From DASYKT01 sp035995185 (GTDB taxonomy: Bacteria; Acidobacteriota; Blastocatellia; Pyrinomonadales; Pyrinomonadaceae): a stretch of 64,000 nt of DNA. Where the stretch lies: contig DASYKT010000002.1 of NCBI GenBank assembly GCA_035995185.1, forward strand, positions 124,001 through 188,000, in the 5' to 3' direction. A program made the position numbers and the translations under genes. Below, piece by piece: positions 15,881-24,810 of this stretch (positions within the stretch are counted from its first letter, which is position 1; every line of letters starts with the position of its first letter). The notes under the pieces were generated by a model. The model searched no databases. It was given only the letters and a program-made list of their open reading frames with translations, and was not told where the DNA came from.

Positions 15881-17803
15881 ATGGAAGACAGCAACAGACA
15901 GGATTTTCAAAAACGGTTTTTGATAGCGATCGTATTGTCGATGGTTATCCTGGCCGGATGGATGTATTTTTTCCCTCCGCCGAAACCCACGCCGAACAAC
16001 AATTCCAACACAGAGCAGGCAGCGGCTAACACGGCCCAAACTCCGGCGCCGGTTCCGCAGGCACCCGCGGCAAATTACCAGGTCCCGGAAACCGCTCAGC
16101 CATCAGCAGGCGCGCCGCAAAAGGTCATTACGATCGATTCGCCGTTCTACACCGTCAAGCTCGATGCGCGGGGCGGCGTGCCGGTCAGTTGGGTGTTAAA
16201 AAAACACCGGAGCTCCGAAGGTGAAAGAGACGTCTACTCGATAGCCTCGACCAAGGGCAATCCGGTTCCGCTGGAATTGATCTCGCAAAAGGGCTTGGAA
16301 AATTCACCGCGCGAAGTTCCGCTAAGAGTTATCACCGGCGATCCGGCGATCGACCAGCCGGCCAATGAGAATATTTACACGGTCAACGTAGAGGGCGATG
16401 CGGTCCAGCTTAACGGGCAGGAAAGCAAAACCATCGAGTTCACGCAAACGGATGCGGCTAGCGGACTGGAAATTTCTAAAAAATTCACTTTCCGTGCGGA
16501 AAGTCCGGTTTCCGACTTGGCAGTAAGGATCACCAGAGGCGGCCAGCCGGTGCCGAGCGCGCGGCTTGGGATCGGGCCGAGTGTCGGCGATCAGGGGATC
16601 AAAAAACATTATTTCTACCGTTCCGAACCGGAGGCCACGGCTTTTACAAATGGCGATATCAATCGTCAGCTGCCGGCCGCCATCTCGGAACATAAAGATC
16701 CGCCGGGCAGAATGCCGATCGCCGGTTCGGCCGATTGGGCCGGTATCGGTGACGCTTATTTTGCGATGGCGGTAGTGCCCGCGCAGCCTGCCCTCGGGGT
16801 GGAATTTACCGGCACCAAGTATGAGCAGGAAATTCCCGAAGGCGTGCACGAAGGACAAAGCCTTTTTCAGTGGGTGATGGGTTCTAACGACCGCAAGGAA
16901 ACGCGCCACCTGACCACTGCCTGGATCCCGATCACGGCGGACGGCTCGGTCAACAAAGTTTTTGTCGGCGCTAAAGACCACTTTGCTTTTGCCCCTAAGG
17001 GCGGCGTCAATGACCAGGTCAACGAAGGACTGAACAGGTCGGTCGACCTTGAAAACACGATCAATTACGGCTGGTATTCGTGGGTCAGGACGGTCCTGCG
17101 GCCGATAGCCGTGCCGATCCTGTGGTGCGTCGCAAAGCTTAATGAGCTGACCGGCAGCTATGGTATCGCGATCATACTTTTTACGATCGTTCTTTATTCC
17201 CTGTTTTTCCCGCTCAAAATGCGCTCGGCCAAGTCGATGAAAAAAGCGCAGAAGCATCAGCCCAGGATGAAAGAGATCCAGGACCAGATGAAGAAGCTCA
17301 AGGCCGACGATCCGAAGATGAAAGAGCTGCAGATGGAGCAGCTGCGGCTGATGAAGGAATCGAATTTCATCGGCGGCTGTCTGCCGATGGTGCTGCAGAT
17401 CCCGTTCTTTATCGCGCTGTACACGGCGATCACGATCTCACTCGATTTCCGGCAGGCTACTTTCCTGTGGCTGCCCGACCTTTCGGCGAGCGACCCGTTT
17501 CACCTGCTTGAATTTGCGATGGCGGGCTCGATGGTGCTTTCAATGATGTTTGCCCCGGCCGCGCCGGCGATGACGCCTGAGCAGGCAATGCAGCAGAAGA
17601 TGATGAGCTATATGATGCCTGTTATGATGTTATGGGTATTGTGGGGCGCACCGGCGGGCTTGCTGCTTTACTGGTTCATCGGTAACCTGGTGACCTTCGG
17701 GCAGCAGATGGTAATCAACCGGATGAATAAATCCGACACGCAGGGAGAGGAAAAAAATGCTCCGGCCTCGAAAAAGATGAAGCCTAAGCTTTCTGCTTCC
17801 TAA
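15881..17803 (+). CDS. yidC: Membrane protein insertase YidC
   Basis: This is a 640-residue YidC of the Gram-negative type. A first membrane segment (FLIAIVLSMVILAGWMYFF) is followed by a low-complexity Asn/Ala/Pro linker, then a large periplasmic beta-supersandwich domain (about residues 80-370). The conserved five-helix insertase core begins at YGIAIILFTIVLYSLFFPLKMRS and ends with the Gly-rich segments LWVLWGAPAGLLLYWFIGNLV and a basic tail. It inserts inner-membrane proteins with or without SecYEG. The presence of the periplasmic domain supports a diderm host. Confidence 0.95.
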   Translation: MEDSNRQDFQKRFLIAIVLSMVILAGWMYFFPPPKPTPNNNSNTEQAAANTAQTPAPVPQAPAANYQVPETAQPSAGAPQKVITIDSPFYTVKLDARGGVPVSWVLKKHRSSEGERDVYSIASTKGNPVPLELISQKGLENSPREVPLRVITGDPAIDQPANENIYTVNVEGDAVQLNGQESKTIEFTQTDAASGLEISKKFTFRAESPVSDLAVRITRGGQPVPSARLGIGPSVGDQGIKKHYFYRSEPEATAFTNGDINRQLPAAISEHKDPPGRMPIAGSADWAGIGDAYFAMAVVPAQPALGVEFTGTKYEQEIPEGVHEGQSLFQWVMGSNDRKETRHLTTAWIPITADGSVNKVFVGAKDHFAFAPKGGVNDQVNEGLNRSVDLENTINYGWYSWVRTVLRPIAVPILWCVAKLNELTGSYGIAIILFTIVLYSLFFPLKMRSAKSMKKAQKHQPRMKEIQDQMKKLKADDPKMKELQMEQLRLMKESNFIGGCLPMVLQIPFFIALYTAITISLDFRQATFLWLPDLSASDPFHLLEFAMAGSMVLSMMFAPAAPAMTPEQAMQQKMMSYMMPVMMLWVLWGAPAGLLLYWFIGNLVTFGQQMVINRMNKSDTQGEEKNAPASKKMKPKLSAS

Positions 17804-17812
17804 GAGAACAAG

Positions 17813-18262
17813 ATGGACGAACTCGGCACAAAAGTTAATGAATTTTTATCCGGCCTGGTGGCGGACTTTGGCTTCGGCCTTGAAATTTCCTCGGAAAAGG
17901 TCGCGGAAGGTTATCTTTTCGATTTCAAAGGGAAAGATGTGCCGCTGCTGTTAAATGAAAGCGGCGAGCTGCTCGATGCTTTTGAGTATCTTGCCTTTCA
18001 GGTCTTTGGCCGGGAACTGGAAAAAGACCAGCGCTTTATTTGTGACGCGGACGGTTTTCGCCAGACGCGGCGGACAGAGCTTTTGGCGATGGCCCGCTTT
18101 GCCGCGGAGAAGGTGCGCAAGACCAGCGCCGCTTTTACCTTTGGCGCGCTCAATTCTACCGAGCGACGCATCATTCATATGGTGCTGGCCGAAGAAGAAG
18201 ATCTGCACAGCGAATCGGTCGGCGAAGGCAGAAACCGCCGGCTGCAGGTTCGTTTAAAGTAA
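17813..18262 (+). CDS. khpB: KH/R3H RNA-binding protein (Jag/KhpB-like)
   Basis: This 149-residue protein carries a degenerate KH-like domain (residues about 25-85, with FDFKGKDVPLLLNESGELLDAFEYL) and a C-terminal R3H domain (LNSTERRIIHMVLAEEED, SVGEGRNRRLQV). The N-terminal Jag domain present in many homologues is missing, so it is a short form. KhpB proteins bind RNA and influence cell envelope growth. Position directly after yidC is the canonical one. Confidence 0.9.
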   Translation: MDELGTKVNEFLSGLVADFGFGLEISSEKVAEGYLFDFKGKDVPLLLNESGELLDAFEYLAFQVFGRELEKDQRFICDADGFRQTRRTELLAMARFAAEKVRKTSAAFTFGALNSTERRIIHMVLAEEEDLHSESVGEGRNRRLQVRLK

Positions 18263-18280
18263 ATTCTGATTTTGTAGTTG

Positions 18281-18347
18281 GCAGGAGCAGTTGGCACTTG
18301 GCAGGAAAAGAAACTGCCTTACTGCCGCTGCTCCTGCTTTCTTTTTT
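18281..18347 (+). terminator. Hairpin with T-tract directly before mnmE
   Basis: GCAGGAGCAG (18281-18290) pairs perfectly with CTGCTCCTGC (18328-18337). The 37-base loop contains smaller GGCAG/CTGCC pairings, and TTTCTTTTTT follows, ending at the mnmE ATG. It could terminate the rpmH-khpB transcript or act as an attenuator. The same GCAGTTGGCAG wording recurs at 59431-59500. Confidence 0.5.
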
Positions 18348-19751
18348 ATGGATACTATCGTTGCATTAGCCACTCCGATCGGACGAAGCGGGATCGGCGT
18401 TATCCGCCTAAGCGGTGACCGCGCGCTCGAGATAACGCGGCGGCTGGCACGTGACGATGAATACTCTCCGGAACCCAGGCAAACTACTCTCAAAAAAATT
18501 TACGATATCGAAAGCGGCGAAGTCATCGGCGACGTGATAGATCAGGCGCTGATCACTTATTTCAAAACTCCGCATTCTTTTACCGGTGAAGACGTCATCG
18601 AAATAAGCTGCCACGGTTCGCCGGTGCTGCTGCGGCAGATCATCGACATTTGTTTAAAGCTGGATGCGCGGATGGCGGACCCGGGCGAATTTACGCTGCG
18701 CGCGCTGGCGAATAGCCGGATGAATTTAAGCCAGGCGGAAGCCGTGCGCGATCTGATCGATGCGCAAACTAGGGCCTCGGCGCGGCAGGCAATGAGGCAG
18801 CTTCGCGGTGAACTTTCAAACGAATTGCAGCCGCTAAAAGACGCGCTGCTGGAATCGATCGTGGTGCTGGAATCGGCACTGGAATTTGTCGAGGACGACC
18901 TGCCCGAGGTGCAGGCGGAAAATGTGAAGCAGAGGCTCTCCGCCGTGGCGGACGGAGTAGGAGCGATGGCGGACACTTTTCGCGCCGGTAAGCTTTTGCG
19001 CGAAGGGTTAAAGATCGCGCTGGTGGGCCGGCCTAACGTCGGTAAATCAAGTTTATTCAATGCCTTGCTGGGCCAGGACCGGGCCATCGTGACTGAGATC
19101 GCCGGAACTACGCGCGATCAGCTTCATGAAAAATTCACGATCGAAAATATCCCGATCTCGCTGATCGATACGGCCGGATTGCGCGAGACCGCGGACACGG
19201 TGGAAAGCATCGGGGTAGAGCGTTCAAAACGGACCATCGCCGATGCCGATCTGGTGATCGTGGTGCTGGATGGTTCGCAAGAACTAACCCTCGAAGACAT
19301 CGACATTATCAAAAGTGAAGCCGAGCAAAACAAGATCGTCCTGGTAAATAAGATCGACCTGATATCGGCGGAAGGTACAAAACAGGCAACTGAAAAAATT
19401 CAGTCAGCGACCAAAAATTCGCAGTTAACAATTGTTGAAGTTTCCGCCAAGACAGGCGCGGGCCTTGATGAACTGGAGCGGGCGATGATCGAACCGTTTT
19501 CGCTGGACAATATGGGGGACAGCACCGGCGAAAGCGGGTTTCTTGTTTCCGACGCCCGCCATCACGATCTGCTGCTGCGCGCGAAAACGGAGATAGAAAA
19601 TTCGATCGATTTGATGGAGCAAAAAACCAGCGAAGAGATCACCTTGGTGGGACTGCACAACGCGCTGCGCTACCTGGGCGAGATAACCGGCGAGACCACC
19701 ACCGAAGATATGCTTACCAGGATCTTTTCGACATTTTGTATCGGTAAGTAG
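18348..19751 (+). CDS. mnmE: tRNA uridine-5-carboxymethylaminomethyl(34) synthesis GTPase
   Basis: This is MnmE, 467 residues from the ATG at 18348, chosen because MDTIVALATPIGRSGIGVIRLSG is the conserved N-terminus. It forms the MnmEG complex that modifies U34 of tRNAs. The N-terminal folate-binding domain is followed by helices and an inserted G domain with GRPNVGKSSLFN, DTAGLRET and NKID, and the protein ends with the essential C-terminal FCIGK. No good ribosome binding site precedes the ATG because a hairpin and T-tract abut it. A TTG at 18291 would add 19 unconserved residues. The partner mnmG is 29 kb away. Confidence 0.95.
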   Translation: MDTIVALATPIGRSGIGVIRLSGDRALEITRRLARDDEYSPEPRQTTLKKIYDIESGEVIGDVIDQALITYFKTPHSFTGEDVIEISCHGSPVLLRQIIDICLKLDARMADPGEFTLRALANSRMNLSQAEAVRDLIDAQTRASARQAMRQLRGELSNELQPLKDALLESIVVLESALEFVEDDLPEVQAENVKQRLSAVADGVGAMADTFRAGKLLREGLKIALVGRPNVGKSSLFNALLGQDRAIVTEIAGTTRDQLHEKFTIENIPISLIDTAGLRETADTVESIGVERSKRTIADADLVIVVLDGSQELTLEDIDIIKSEAEQNKIVLVNKIDLISAEGTKQATEKIQSATKNSQLTIVEVSAKTGAGLDELERAMIEPFSLDNMGDSTGESGFLVSDARHHDLLLRAKTEIENSIDLMEQKTSEEITLVGLHNALRYLGEITGETTTEDMLTRIFSTFCIGK

Positions 19752-19754
19752 TTA

Positions 19755-20504
19755 TTAAATCTTCCAGAGATAGAACAAGCCTTCGACAAAACCTATTTCA
19801 TAGACCATAAAAAGCCCAAAGCCGAGGCTGAACAACCCGGCGGCGCCGCGTAAAAAGAGATCGGCGCGGGCAAACCGGTTGGCCGTTAAATGAAACGGCA
19901 AGCCGACCAGCATGCTCATCAGCATCATGCCGCCGATCGAACCCGCGCCGAAGATCAGAATATAAGCGATGCCTATCGCGGGTGAAGTAATAGTGGAAAG
20001 TATCAGCAGCATCAAGGCGCCGCTTCCGGCCAGGCCGTGCACCATCCCGACGATCAGCGGGCGCGGGCCAAGTTTTAATCCGTGGTGCGTTTTGCCTTCG
20101 GCGGTTTTTTCGTGCGGGTGCGCGGTCACTTCGTCATGAATATGCGGGTGGGCGTGAGTGATGCCGCCATGCTGGTGAATGTGCCAGTGAAGCTGGCCGC
20201 CGCGCGCAAGTTTTCTAAGCGCGTCGATGCCAAGGCCGATGAGCATCAGCGCCACGCCGAATTCCAGAATTTGCGCCAGCCCCTCGCTGATCTGAAAATG
20301 CAAAAGAATGACCAGGATGCCCGCGATAAAAAGCGAGATCGTATGGCCGACGCCCCACAGCCCGCCGACCAGCGAAGCGCTCCAGATACTTTTGCGCTCG
20401 CTGACGATGGTCGAAACCGCGGCGAGATGGTCGGGTTCAGTGGCGTGTTTTAGTCCCAAGCCGAAACCGACCAGCAGCAATGAAAGGATCGACAGTGTCG
20501 TCAT
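19755..20504 (-). CDS. Nickel/cobalt permease (HupE/UreH/NicO-like)
   Basis: This is a 249-residue inner-membrane protein with about six hydrophobic segments. The signature GLKHATEPDHLAAVSTIV (H-x4-DH) in the first segment is the metal-selectivity motif of nickel/cobalt transporters. The large cytoplasmic loop is very His-rich (WHIHQHGGITHAHPHIHDE...HPHEK...THHG, about residues 103-140), fitting nickel binding. It is the last gene of the hydrogenase operon, 9 bases after hypE, so it probably imports Ni for the NiFe centre. It ends 3 bases from the convergent mnmE stop. Confidence 0.88.
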   Translation of the reverse strand: MTTLSILSLLLVGFGLGLKHATEPDHLAAVSTIVSERKSIWSASLVGGLWGVGHTISLFIAGILVILLHFQISEGLAQILEFGVALMLIGLGIDALRKLARGGQLHWHIHQHGGITHAHPHIHDEVTAHPHEKTAEGKTHHGLKLGPRPLIVGMVHGLAGSGALMLLILSTITSPAIGIAYILIFGAGSIGGMMLMSMLVGLPFHLTANRFARADLFLRGAAGLFSLGFGLFMVYEIGFVEGLFYLWKI

Positions 20505-20513
20505 AATTTCCTT

Positions 20514-21626
20514 TTAGCAAATGCGCGGCAATTGTTCGCCGGCCAGCATATCGACGATGCGCGTGCCGCCAAAACCCGTTGTCAGCGAAACTATTCCCTG
20601 CGGTTCGGCTTTTACTTCGCCGATGATGCACGCGCCGCGGCCGTGCTCGTTCTCTTTCATTCGCGCGACGACCGCGCCGGCAATTTCCTCGGAAACGACG
20701 GCGATCAATTTTCCTTCGTTGGCGACATAGAGCGGGTCAAGGCCTAAGATCTCGCACGCGCCTTTAACATTTTCGCGCACGGGGATCAGCTCTTCGCGGA
20801 GCTCGATATAGACGTTGGAATCCATCGCGATCTCGTTGAGCGTGCTGGCGACACCGCCGCGCGTCGGGTCGCGCAGTGAATGAATATCGTCGACCGCATT
20901 TAGCTTTGCCGCTTCGTCGAGCATTTCAGCGACCAGCAAATTCAGCGCGGCAGAATCGCTTTCAATCTCGGTTTCCAGATCGAGCTCGCCGCGGGCGATC
21001 ATAATGGTCGTGCCGTGATCGCCGATGGTGCCGCTCAGGATCACTTTGTCGCCGGGACGGGCGCGCGAAGAAGAAATGTTTCCCGCGTGTTCGATCACGC
21101 CGATGCCGGCGGTATTGATAAAAATTTTATCGGCGCTGCCTTTTTGCACGACCTTGGTATCGCCGGTCACGATCTGCACACCGGCTTCACCGGCGGCCTG
21201 CTTCATCGATGCCAGGATGCGTTTTAGGTCTTCGATGGGAAAACCTTCTTCGAGAATAAATGCCGAGGAAAGATAAAGCGGCCGCGCGCCGCTCATGGCC
21301 AGGTCATTGACCGTGCCGTGGATAGCGAGGCTGCCAATATCGCCGCCGGGAAAAAAGATCGGATCGACGACGTAGGAATCTGTTGTAAACGCAAGCTTTG
21401 CGGGCGCGCTGTTAATGTACGGGACTTCAAAAACCGCCTGGTCCTCGAGTTTGTCGAGCAGCGGGTTGGAAAAATACTCCAGAAATAACCCTTCGACCAG
21501 GTCGTGCATGGCGCGGCCGCCGCTGCCGTGCGCCAGCGTGATATTGGTCTCGCGGATCTTGTGCTTGCGCCGCCGCGCGCGCTCGACGCGTTCAAAGAGT
21601 GGGCTGGTGGCAAATGAATTGGTCAT
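20514..21626 (-). CDS. hypE: Hydrogenase maturation factor HypE
   Basis: HypE receives a carbamoyl group from HypF on its C-terminal cysteine and dehydrates it to thiocyanate, the source of the CN ligands of the NiFe site. The 370-residue PurM-like fold shows LAHGSGGRAMHDLVEGLF, DSYVVDPIFFPGGDIG and DPTRGGVASTLNEIA, and ends with the obligatory PRIC carboxyl terminus. The N-terminal 25 residues (basic, RRRKHKIRE) are an extension beyond the usual start. It follows the PsiE-like gene by 8 bases in the long hydrogenase operon. Confidence 0.96.
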   Translation of the reverse strand: MTNSFATSPLFERVERARRRKHKIRETNITLAHGSGGRAMHDLVEGLFLEYFSNPLLDKLEDQAVFEVPYINSAPAKLAFTTDSYVVDPIFFPGGDIGSLAIHGTVNDLAMSGARPLYLSSAFILEEGFPIEDLKRILASMKQAAGEAGVQIVTGDTKVVQKGSADKIFINTAGIGVIEHAGNISSSRARPGDKVILSGTIGDHGTTIMIARGELDLETEIESDSAALNLLVAEMLDEAAKLNAVDDIHSLRDPTRGGVASTLNEIAMDSNVYIELREELIPVRENVKGACEILGLDPLYVANEGKLIAVVSEEIAGAVVARMKENEHGRGACIIGEVKAEPQGIVSLTTGFGGTRIVDMLAGEQLPRIC

Positions 21627-21634
21627 TAATTAAT

Positions 21635-22072
21635 TTATGTGGTCTTTCCCGGTAAATAATAAAATCGCAGCACGATAAGCCCGGCGATGGCGATGGCGCA
21701 GAGCATCAATTCATAAGCGTGAATATCGGGATTGACGGCTTTGCGGGCGAGCACAAAAACTACGACCTCGACCACGGCGCTCATCCGGCGAAATAAAAGC
21801 AGCAGCGCGAATTCGGCGGCGATGGCGATGAGCAAAAGATTTTCCACGATCTTTTGCAGCGCGGCATATTCATCCTGCGGCTGCCAGAGCATCGGGAAGG
21901 AACGCACGACCGTGTCGTAGGTGGCCACTACAGCGGCGATCAGCAGCAGCAGCGCGACGACGGAAAGAAACAGGTGAATCCCCGTCGCCATGTAATTGCT
22001 GACGACCTGTTCGACCACGGTCTCTTCGCCGGTGCCGATCTCACTTTCTTTAGGTTGAGGTTCTTTTGCCAT
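21635..22072 (-). CDS. PsiE-like membrane protein
   Basis: This is a 145-residue protein with four hydrophobic segments (about residues 32-52, 75-95, 97-112 and 117-138) and the PsiE-family pattern of helices with FRRMSAVVEVVVFVLARKAV. PsiE proteins (phosphate-starvation-inducible in E. coli) have no defined activity. It is embedded in the hyp genes with a 2-base gap to the upstream DUF1440 gene, so co-expression with hydrogenase is very likely. A role in hydrogenase membrane association is speculation. Confidence 0.75.
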   Translation of the reverse strand: MAKEPQPKESEIGTGEETVVEQVVSNYMATGIHLFLSVVALLLLIAAVVATYDTVVRSFPMLWQPQDEYAALQKIVENLLLIAIAAEFALLLLFRRMSAVVEVVVFVLARKAVNPDIHAYELMLCAIAIAGLIVLRFYYLPGKTT

Positions 22073-22073
22073 C

Positions 22074-22577
22074 TTATAGTAATTTTCGCAAACCGCTCCG
22101 CACCAATTCCGTGGTTAATCCGTATACCATATGCGAAGAAAGCGCATAAAGGTGGTTTGAAAGCGGATATTCAGCCGGCGGTTTTGATAATCCCGCGGCG
22201 GGCACTATTCCTTCGTCGGCGATCAGCCAAACCGAAGCTCCGAAAGGAATTCCCAGACCGGTCGTCGCCGCAGGTTTCACTTCGGCGGCTATTCCATATA
22301 TAAAACCCGTTGCGGCGCCCATCGCGTAATGAACCGCTTCGCCAGCTGTTTTCTTTTCTTCATCGGAAAGCCGGTGATCGAACAATCCTTCGGAAATCAG
22401 TTTAGCCGTTTTCACCGTCGCCGGCTCTTCTTCTTCATCAGAATCCGGCGAGTTTTCCTTCTCCGACAGCCCGCTTAATAGCGCCTGAAACTTTTCCATT
22501 GCAAAGGAAGCCACGATCCCGCCGATCAAACCGGCGACAGCCCCCTTAGCCATCTTGTTAACCCCAGAATTTTCCAT
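22074..22577 (-). CDS. DUF1440-like membrane protein
   Basis: This 167-residue protein has an N-terminal Gly-rich membrane helix (AKGAVAGLIGGIVASFAMEKF) and further short hydrophobic stretches with AVHYAMGAATGFIYGI and LYALSSHMVYGLTTELVR, the pattern of DUF1440 (YagU-like) proteins. The middle is acidic (DSDEEEEPATV). Function is unknown. It sits between hypD and the PsiE-like gene in the hydrogenase operon. Confidence 0.7.
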   Translation of the reverse strand: MENSGVNKMAKGAVAGLIGGIVASFAMEKFQALLSGLSEKENSPDSDEEEEPATVKTAKLISEGLFDHRLSDEEKKTAGEAVHYAMGAATGFIYGIAAEVKPAATTGLGIPFGASVWLIADEGIVPAAGLSKPPAEYPLSNHLYALSSHMVYGLTTELVRSGLRKLL

Positions 22578-22602
22578 GATCCCCCCTTGTTCTGTTTTTT
22601 AA

Positions 22603-23736
22603 TTAAGTTATAGCTTGCGCCGAGGCGCCCGAACGCTGCGCTACTTTCGACAGGCGCCCGAAATTGTAATAGGCCGCACAGGCGCCCTCGCTGGAAACCA
22701 TGCAGGAACCGATCGGCGTTTCCGGTGTGCAGGCGGTGCCGAAAACTTTGCATTCCCACGGTTTTTTCACGCCTTTTAAGATCTCGCCGCACTGGCAAGC
22801 CTTAGGATCGGCCACGCTTAGGCCGGCGACGGGAAATTTCAGCTCGGCGTCAAAAGCGGCATATTTTTCTTTTAACTTCATTCCGCTATGCGCGATCGAA
22901 CCCAGGCCGCGCCATTCAAAAAAAGCGCGCGGTTCGAAAACTTCGGCCAGGACCTGGAGCGCTTTGCGGTTGCCGTTACGCTCGACGGCGCGCCCATACT
23001 GGTTTTCGATCTCGGCCCGGCCTTCGACGATCTGTTTGACGATCATGTAGACGGATTGCAGAATATCGAGCGGTTCAAAGCCGGTCACGACCAGCGGTTT
23101 TTTATATTCCGCCGGCACGAATTCGTAACAGCGGGTGCCGATGACGGTGCTGACGTGGCCGGGGCCGACAAAACCGTCGAGCTGCAGGTCGGGCGAATCG
23201 AGCATTGCTTTGAGCGCCGGCACGATCATGATGTGATTACAAAAGACGCTGAAGTTTTCGACCTTGTCTTTTTCAGCCTGCAGGATGGTCATCGCCGTCG
23301 AGGGCGAAGTGGTTTCAAAACCGAGCGCGAGAAAAACGACGTGCTTTTCCGGATTCTTCTTGGCGATCTTGAGCGCGTCGAGCGGGGAATAGACCATGCG
23401 CACATCGGCGCCCGCCGCCTTGGCGTCGAAGAGATTTGTTTTCGATCCGGGCACGCGCATCATATCGCCGAAGGTGGTAAAGATCACATCGGGCTGCAGG
23501 GCGAGCGAGATCGAATCGTCAGTGCGCCCGAGCGGAATGACGCAAACCGGGCAGCCCGGCCCATGGATCATCTCAATGTTGGGCGGCAGCAGATCTTCGA
23601 TCCCGTACTTAAAGATCGTGTGAGTGTGCCCGCCGCAAACTTCCATCAGCTTGAGCGGCCGATCGGTCATTTTCGCGATGCGCTCTGCGAGCTTCATCGC
23701 CAGATCGCTTTGCCTGTATTCATCAATGAATTTCAT
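22603..23736 (-). CDS. hypD: Hydrogenase maturation factor HypD
   Basis: HypD is a [4Fe-4S] protein which, with HypC, assembles the Fe(CN)2CO moiety. The 377-residue length is typical. Conserved motifs are MEVCGGHTHTIFKYGI, HGPGCPVCVIP, FLALGFETTSPSTA, GFVGPGHVSTVIG and the cluster-binding region with CQCGEILKG and GTACTPETPIGSCMVSSEGAC. It lies 27 bases after the GmhA-like gene. Confidence 0.97.
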   Translation of the reverse strand: MKFIDEYRQSDLAMKLAERIAKMTDRPLKLMEVCGGHTHTIFKYGIEDLLPPNIEMIHGPGCPVCVIPLGRTDDSISLALQPDVIFTTFGDMMRVPGSKTNLFDAKAAGADVRMVYSPLDALKIAKKNPEKHVVFLALGFETTSPSTAMTILQAEKDKVENFSVFCNHIMIVPALKAMLDSPDLQLDGFVGPGHVSTVIGTRCYEFVPAEYKKPLVVTGFEPLDILQSVYMIVKQIVEGRAEIENQYGRAVERNGNRKALQVLAEVFEPRAFFEWRGLGSIAHSGMKLKEKYAAFDAELKFPVAGLSVADPKACQCGEILKGVKKPWECKVFGTACTPETPIGSCMVSSEGACAAYYNFGRLSKVAQRSGASAQAIT

Positions 23737-23763
23737 AATGCCTCAAAAACTGAACTCAGAGCT

Positions 23764-24453
23764 CTAACTTTCGAGCAGCGATTTGTGCTGCAAAAATTCG
23801 TGCACCAGGTCCCACATGATGTGATAAAGCGTGACGTGCGATTCCTGTATGCGGTGAATGCTGGAGGTCGGCACGGTGAAACAAAAATCGATCAGCCCCT
23901 GCGTTTTCATTTCTTCCATTTTGCCGCCTTCGTCGCCGGCAAAACCGATGGTGGTCAGCCCCATCCGCTGCGCGGTTTGAAATGCGTGAAGCAGGTTTTC
24001 CGAATTGCCGCTGGTCGAAATGGCGATCAATACATCGCCTTCGTTTCCCAGCGCGATGATCTGCCGGACAAAGACATCGGCAAAACTGACATCATTAGCC
24101 ACGGCCGTAACCATAGCCATATCATTATTTAGACAGATAGCCGGAAGAGCTTTTCGCCCCACGGTGATGGGGTGCATAAATTCGACCGCGATATGCTGTG
24201 CGTCGGTGGCCGATCCGCCATTACCGCAGACGAGCAGCTTGCGGCCGTGATTGTAAGCTTTTGCCAGCGCCAGTGCCGCATCTAAAATTCCATCTTTGCT
24301 CTCTTCAAAAAACCGCTGTTTGACCTCGACGCTTTCACGCACTTTTTCCAGTAACGAAAAGCGCAGATCGTTCATCAGTTCCTGCGGCTGGGCGCTATCG
24401 CTGTGCAGGAAAGGATAAAAAGCCTGTGAAAAATCGTCGATAGGTTTGGTCAT
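23764..24453 (-). CDS. SIS-domain sugar-phosphate isomerase (GmhA-like)
   Basis: The start was placed at the ATG at 24453 (MTKPIDDFSQAF), giving 229 residues; the longer frame runs into the neighbour. The SIS domain shows KLLVCGNGGSATDAQHIAVEF, LIAISTSGNSENLLHAF and the C-terminal HRIQESHVTLYHIMWDLVHEF, as in sedoheptulose-7-phosphate isomerase. GmhA makes D-glycero-D-manno-heptose 7-phosphate for LPS. Location inside the hyp operon, with no other heptose genes, suggests another role or simple co-option. As I recall, GmhA-like genes also occur in other group 1h hydrogenase loci. Confidence 0.85.
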   Translation of the reverse strand: MTKPIDDFSQAFYPFLHSDSAQPQELMNDLRFSLLEKVRESVEVKQRFFEESKDGILDAALALAKAYNHGRKLLVCGNGGSATDAQHIAVEFMHPITVGRKALPAICLNNDMAMVTAVANDVSFADVFVRQIIALGNEGDVLIAISTSGNSENLLHAFQTAQRMGLTTIGFAGDEGGKMEEMKTQGLIDFCFTVPTSSIHRIQESHVTLYHIMWDLVHEFLQHKSLLES

Positions 24454-24457
24454 AAAA

Positions 24458-24778
24458 TTATATTTCAAATGTGTCAACGACTTCATACAAATGAAAATCG
24501 GCAGTCGCAATTTCCATTATCGGCTTCATATGCTCCTGGGCCCGCGGATCTTTTACCATTGCTTCGAAAGCTCCGGGACTTTGCCATTGCGCGTAATTGA
24601 CTACCCGCTTGCCATCCAGGCTTTTATGAATATTGGCGGAAATAAAACCTTCCACATGCTTCATTGTTTTTTCCGTTGCTTCTACCAGCATGTCGGCTAA
24701 TTTTTGCTGATTTTCCGGTTCGACTGTAAAAACATTTATCAGCGTTGCCACTTTATTTTCCGTTGAGATCGTTGTCAT
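24458..24778 (-). CDS. Antibiotic biosynthesis monooxygenase (ABM) domain protein
   Basis: This 106-residue ferredoxin-like-fold protein carries LINVFTVEPENQQKLADML, FISANIHKSLDGKRVVNYAQW and EHMKPIMEIATADFHLYEV. ABM proteins are dimeric, and some are cofactor-free monooxygenases or heme-degrading enzymes. The catalytic residues of the heme-degrading type are not obvious. It is wedged between hypC and the GmhA-like gene with 4-base spacing to the latter, so it is part of the hydrogenase operon. Its role there is unknown. Confidence 0.8.
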   Translation of the reverse strand: MTTISTENKVATLINVFTVEPENQQKLADMLVEATEKTMKHVEGFISANIHKSLDGKRVVNYAQWQSPGAFEAMVKDPRAQEHMKPIMEIATADFHLYEVVDTFEI

Positions 24779-24810
24779 AAAGCTCCCCTTGTTCGTTTAT
24801 TTTTTTTGCT

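Noticed and set aside
16322..17257. 311-codon minus-strand frame opposite yidC
   Set aside because: yidC is unambiguous and this frame is a typical codon-bias shadow.
22888..24132. Long plus-strand open frame of 414 codons opposite hypD and the GmhA-like gene
   Set aside because: It is antisense to two clearly recognisable genes, has shadow-type composition (rich in Arg, His, Asp) and no recognisable domain.
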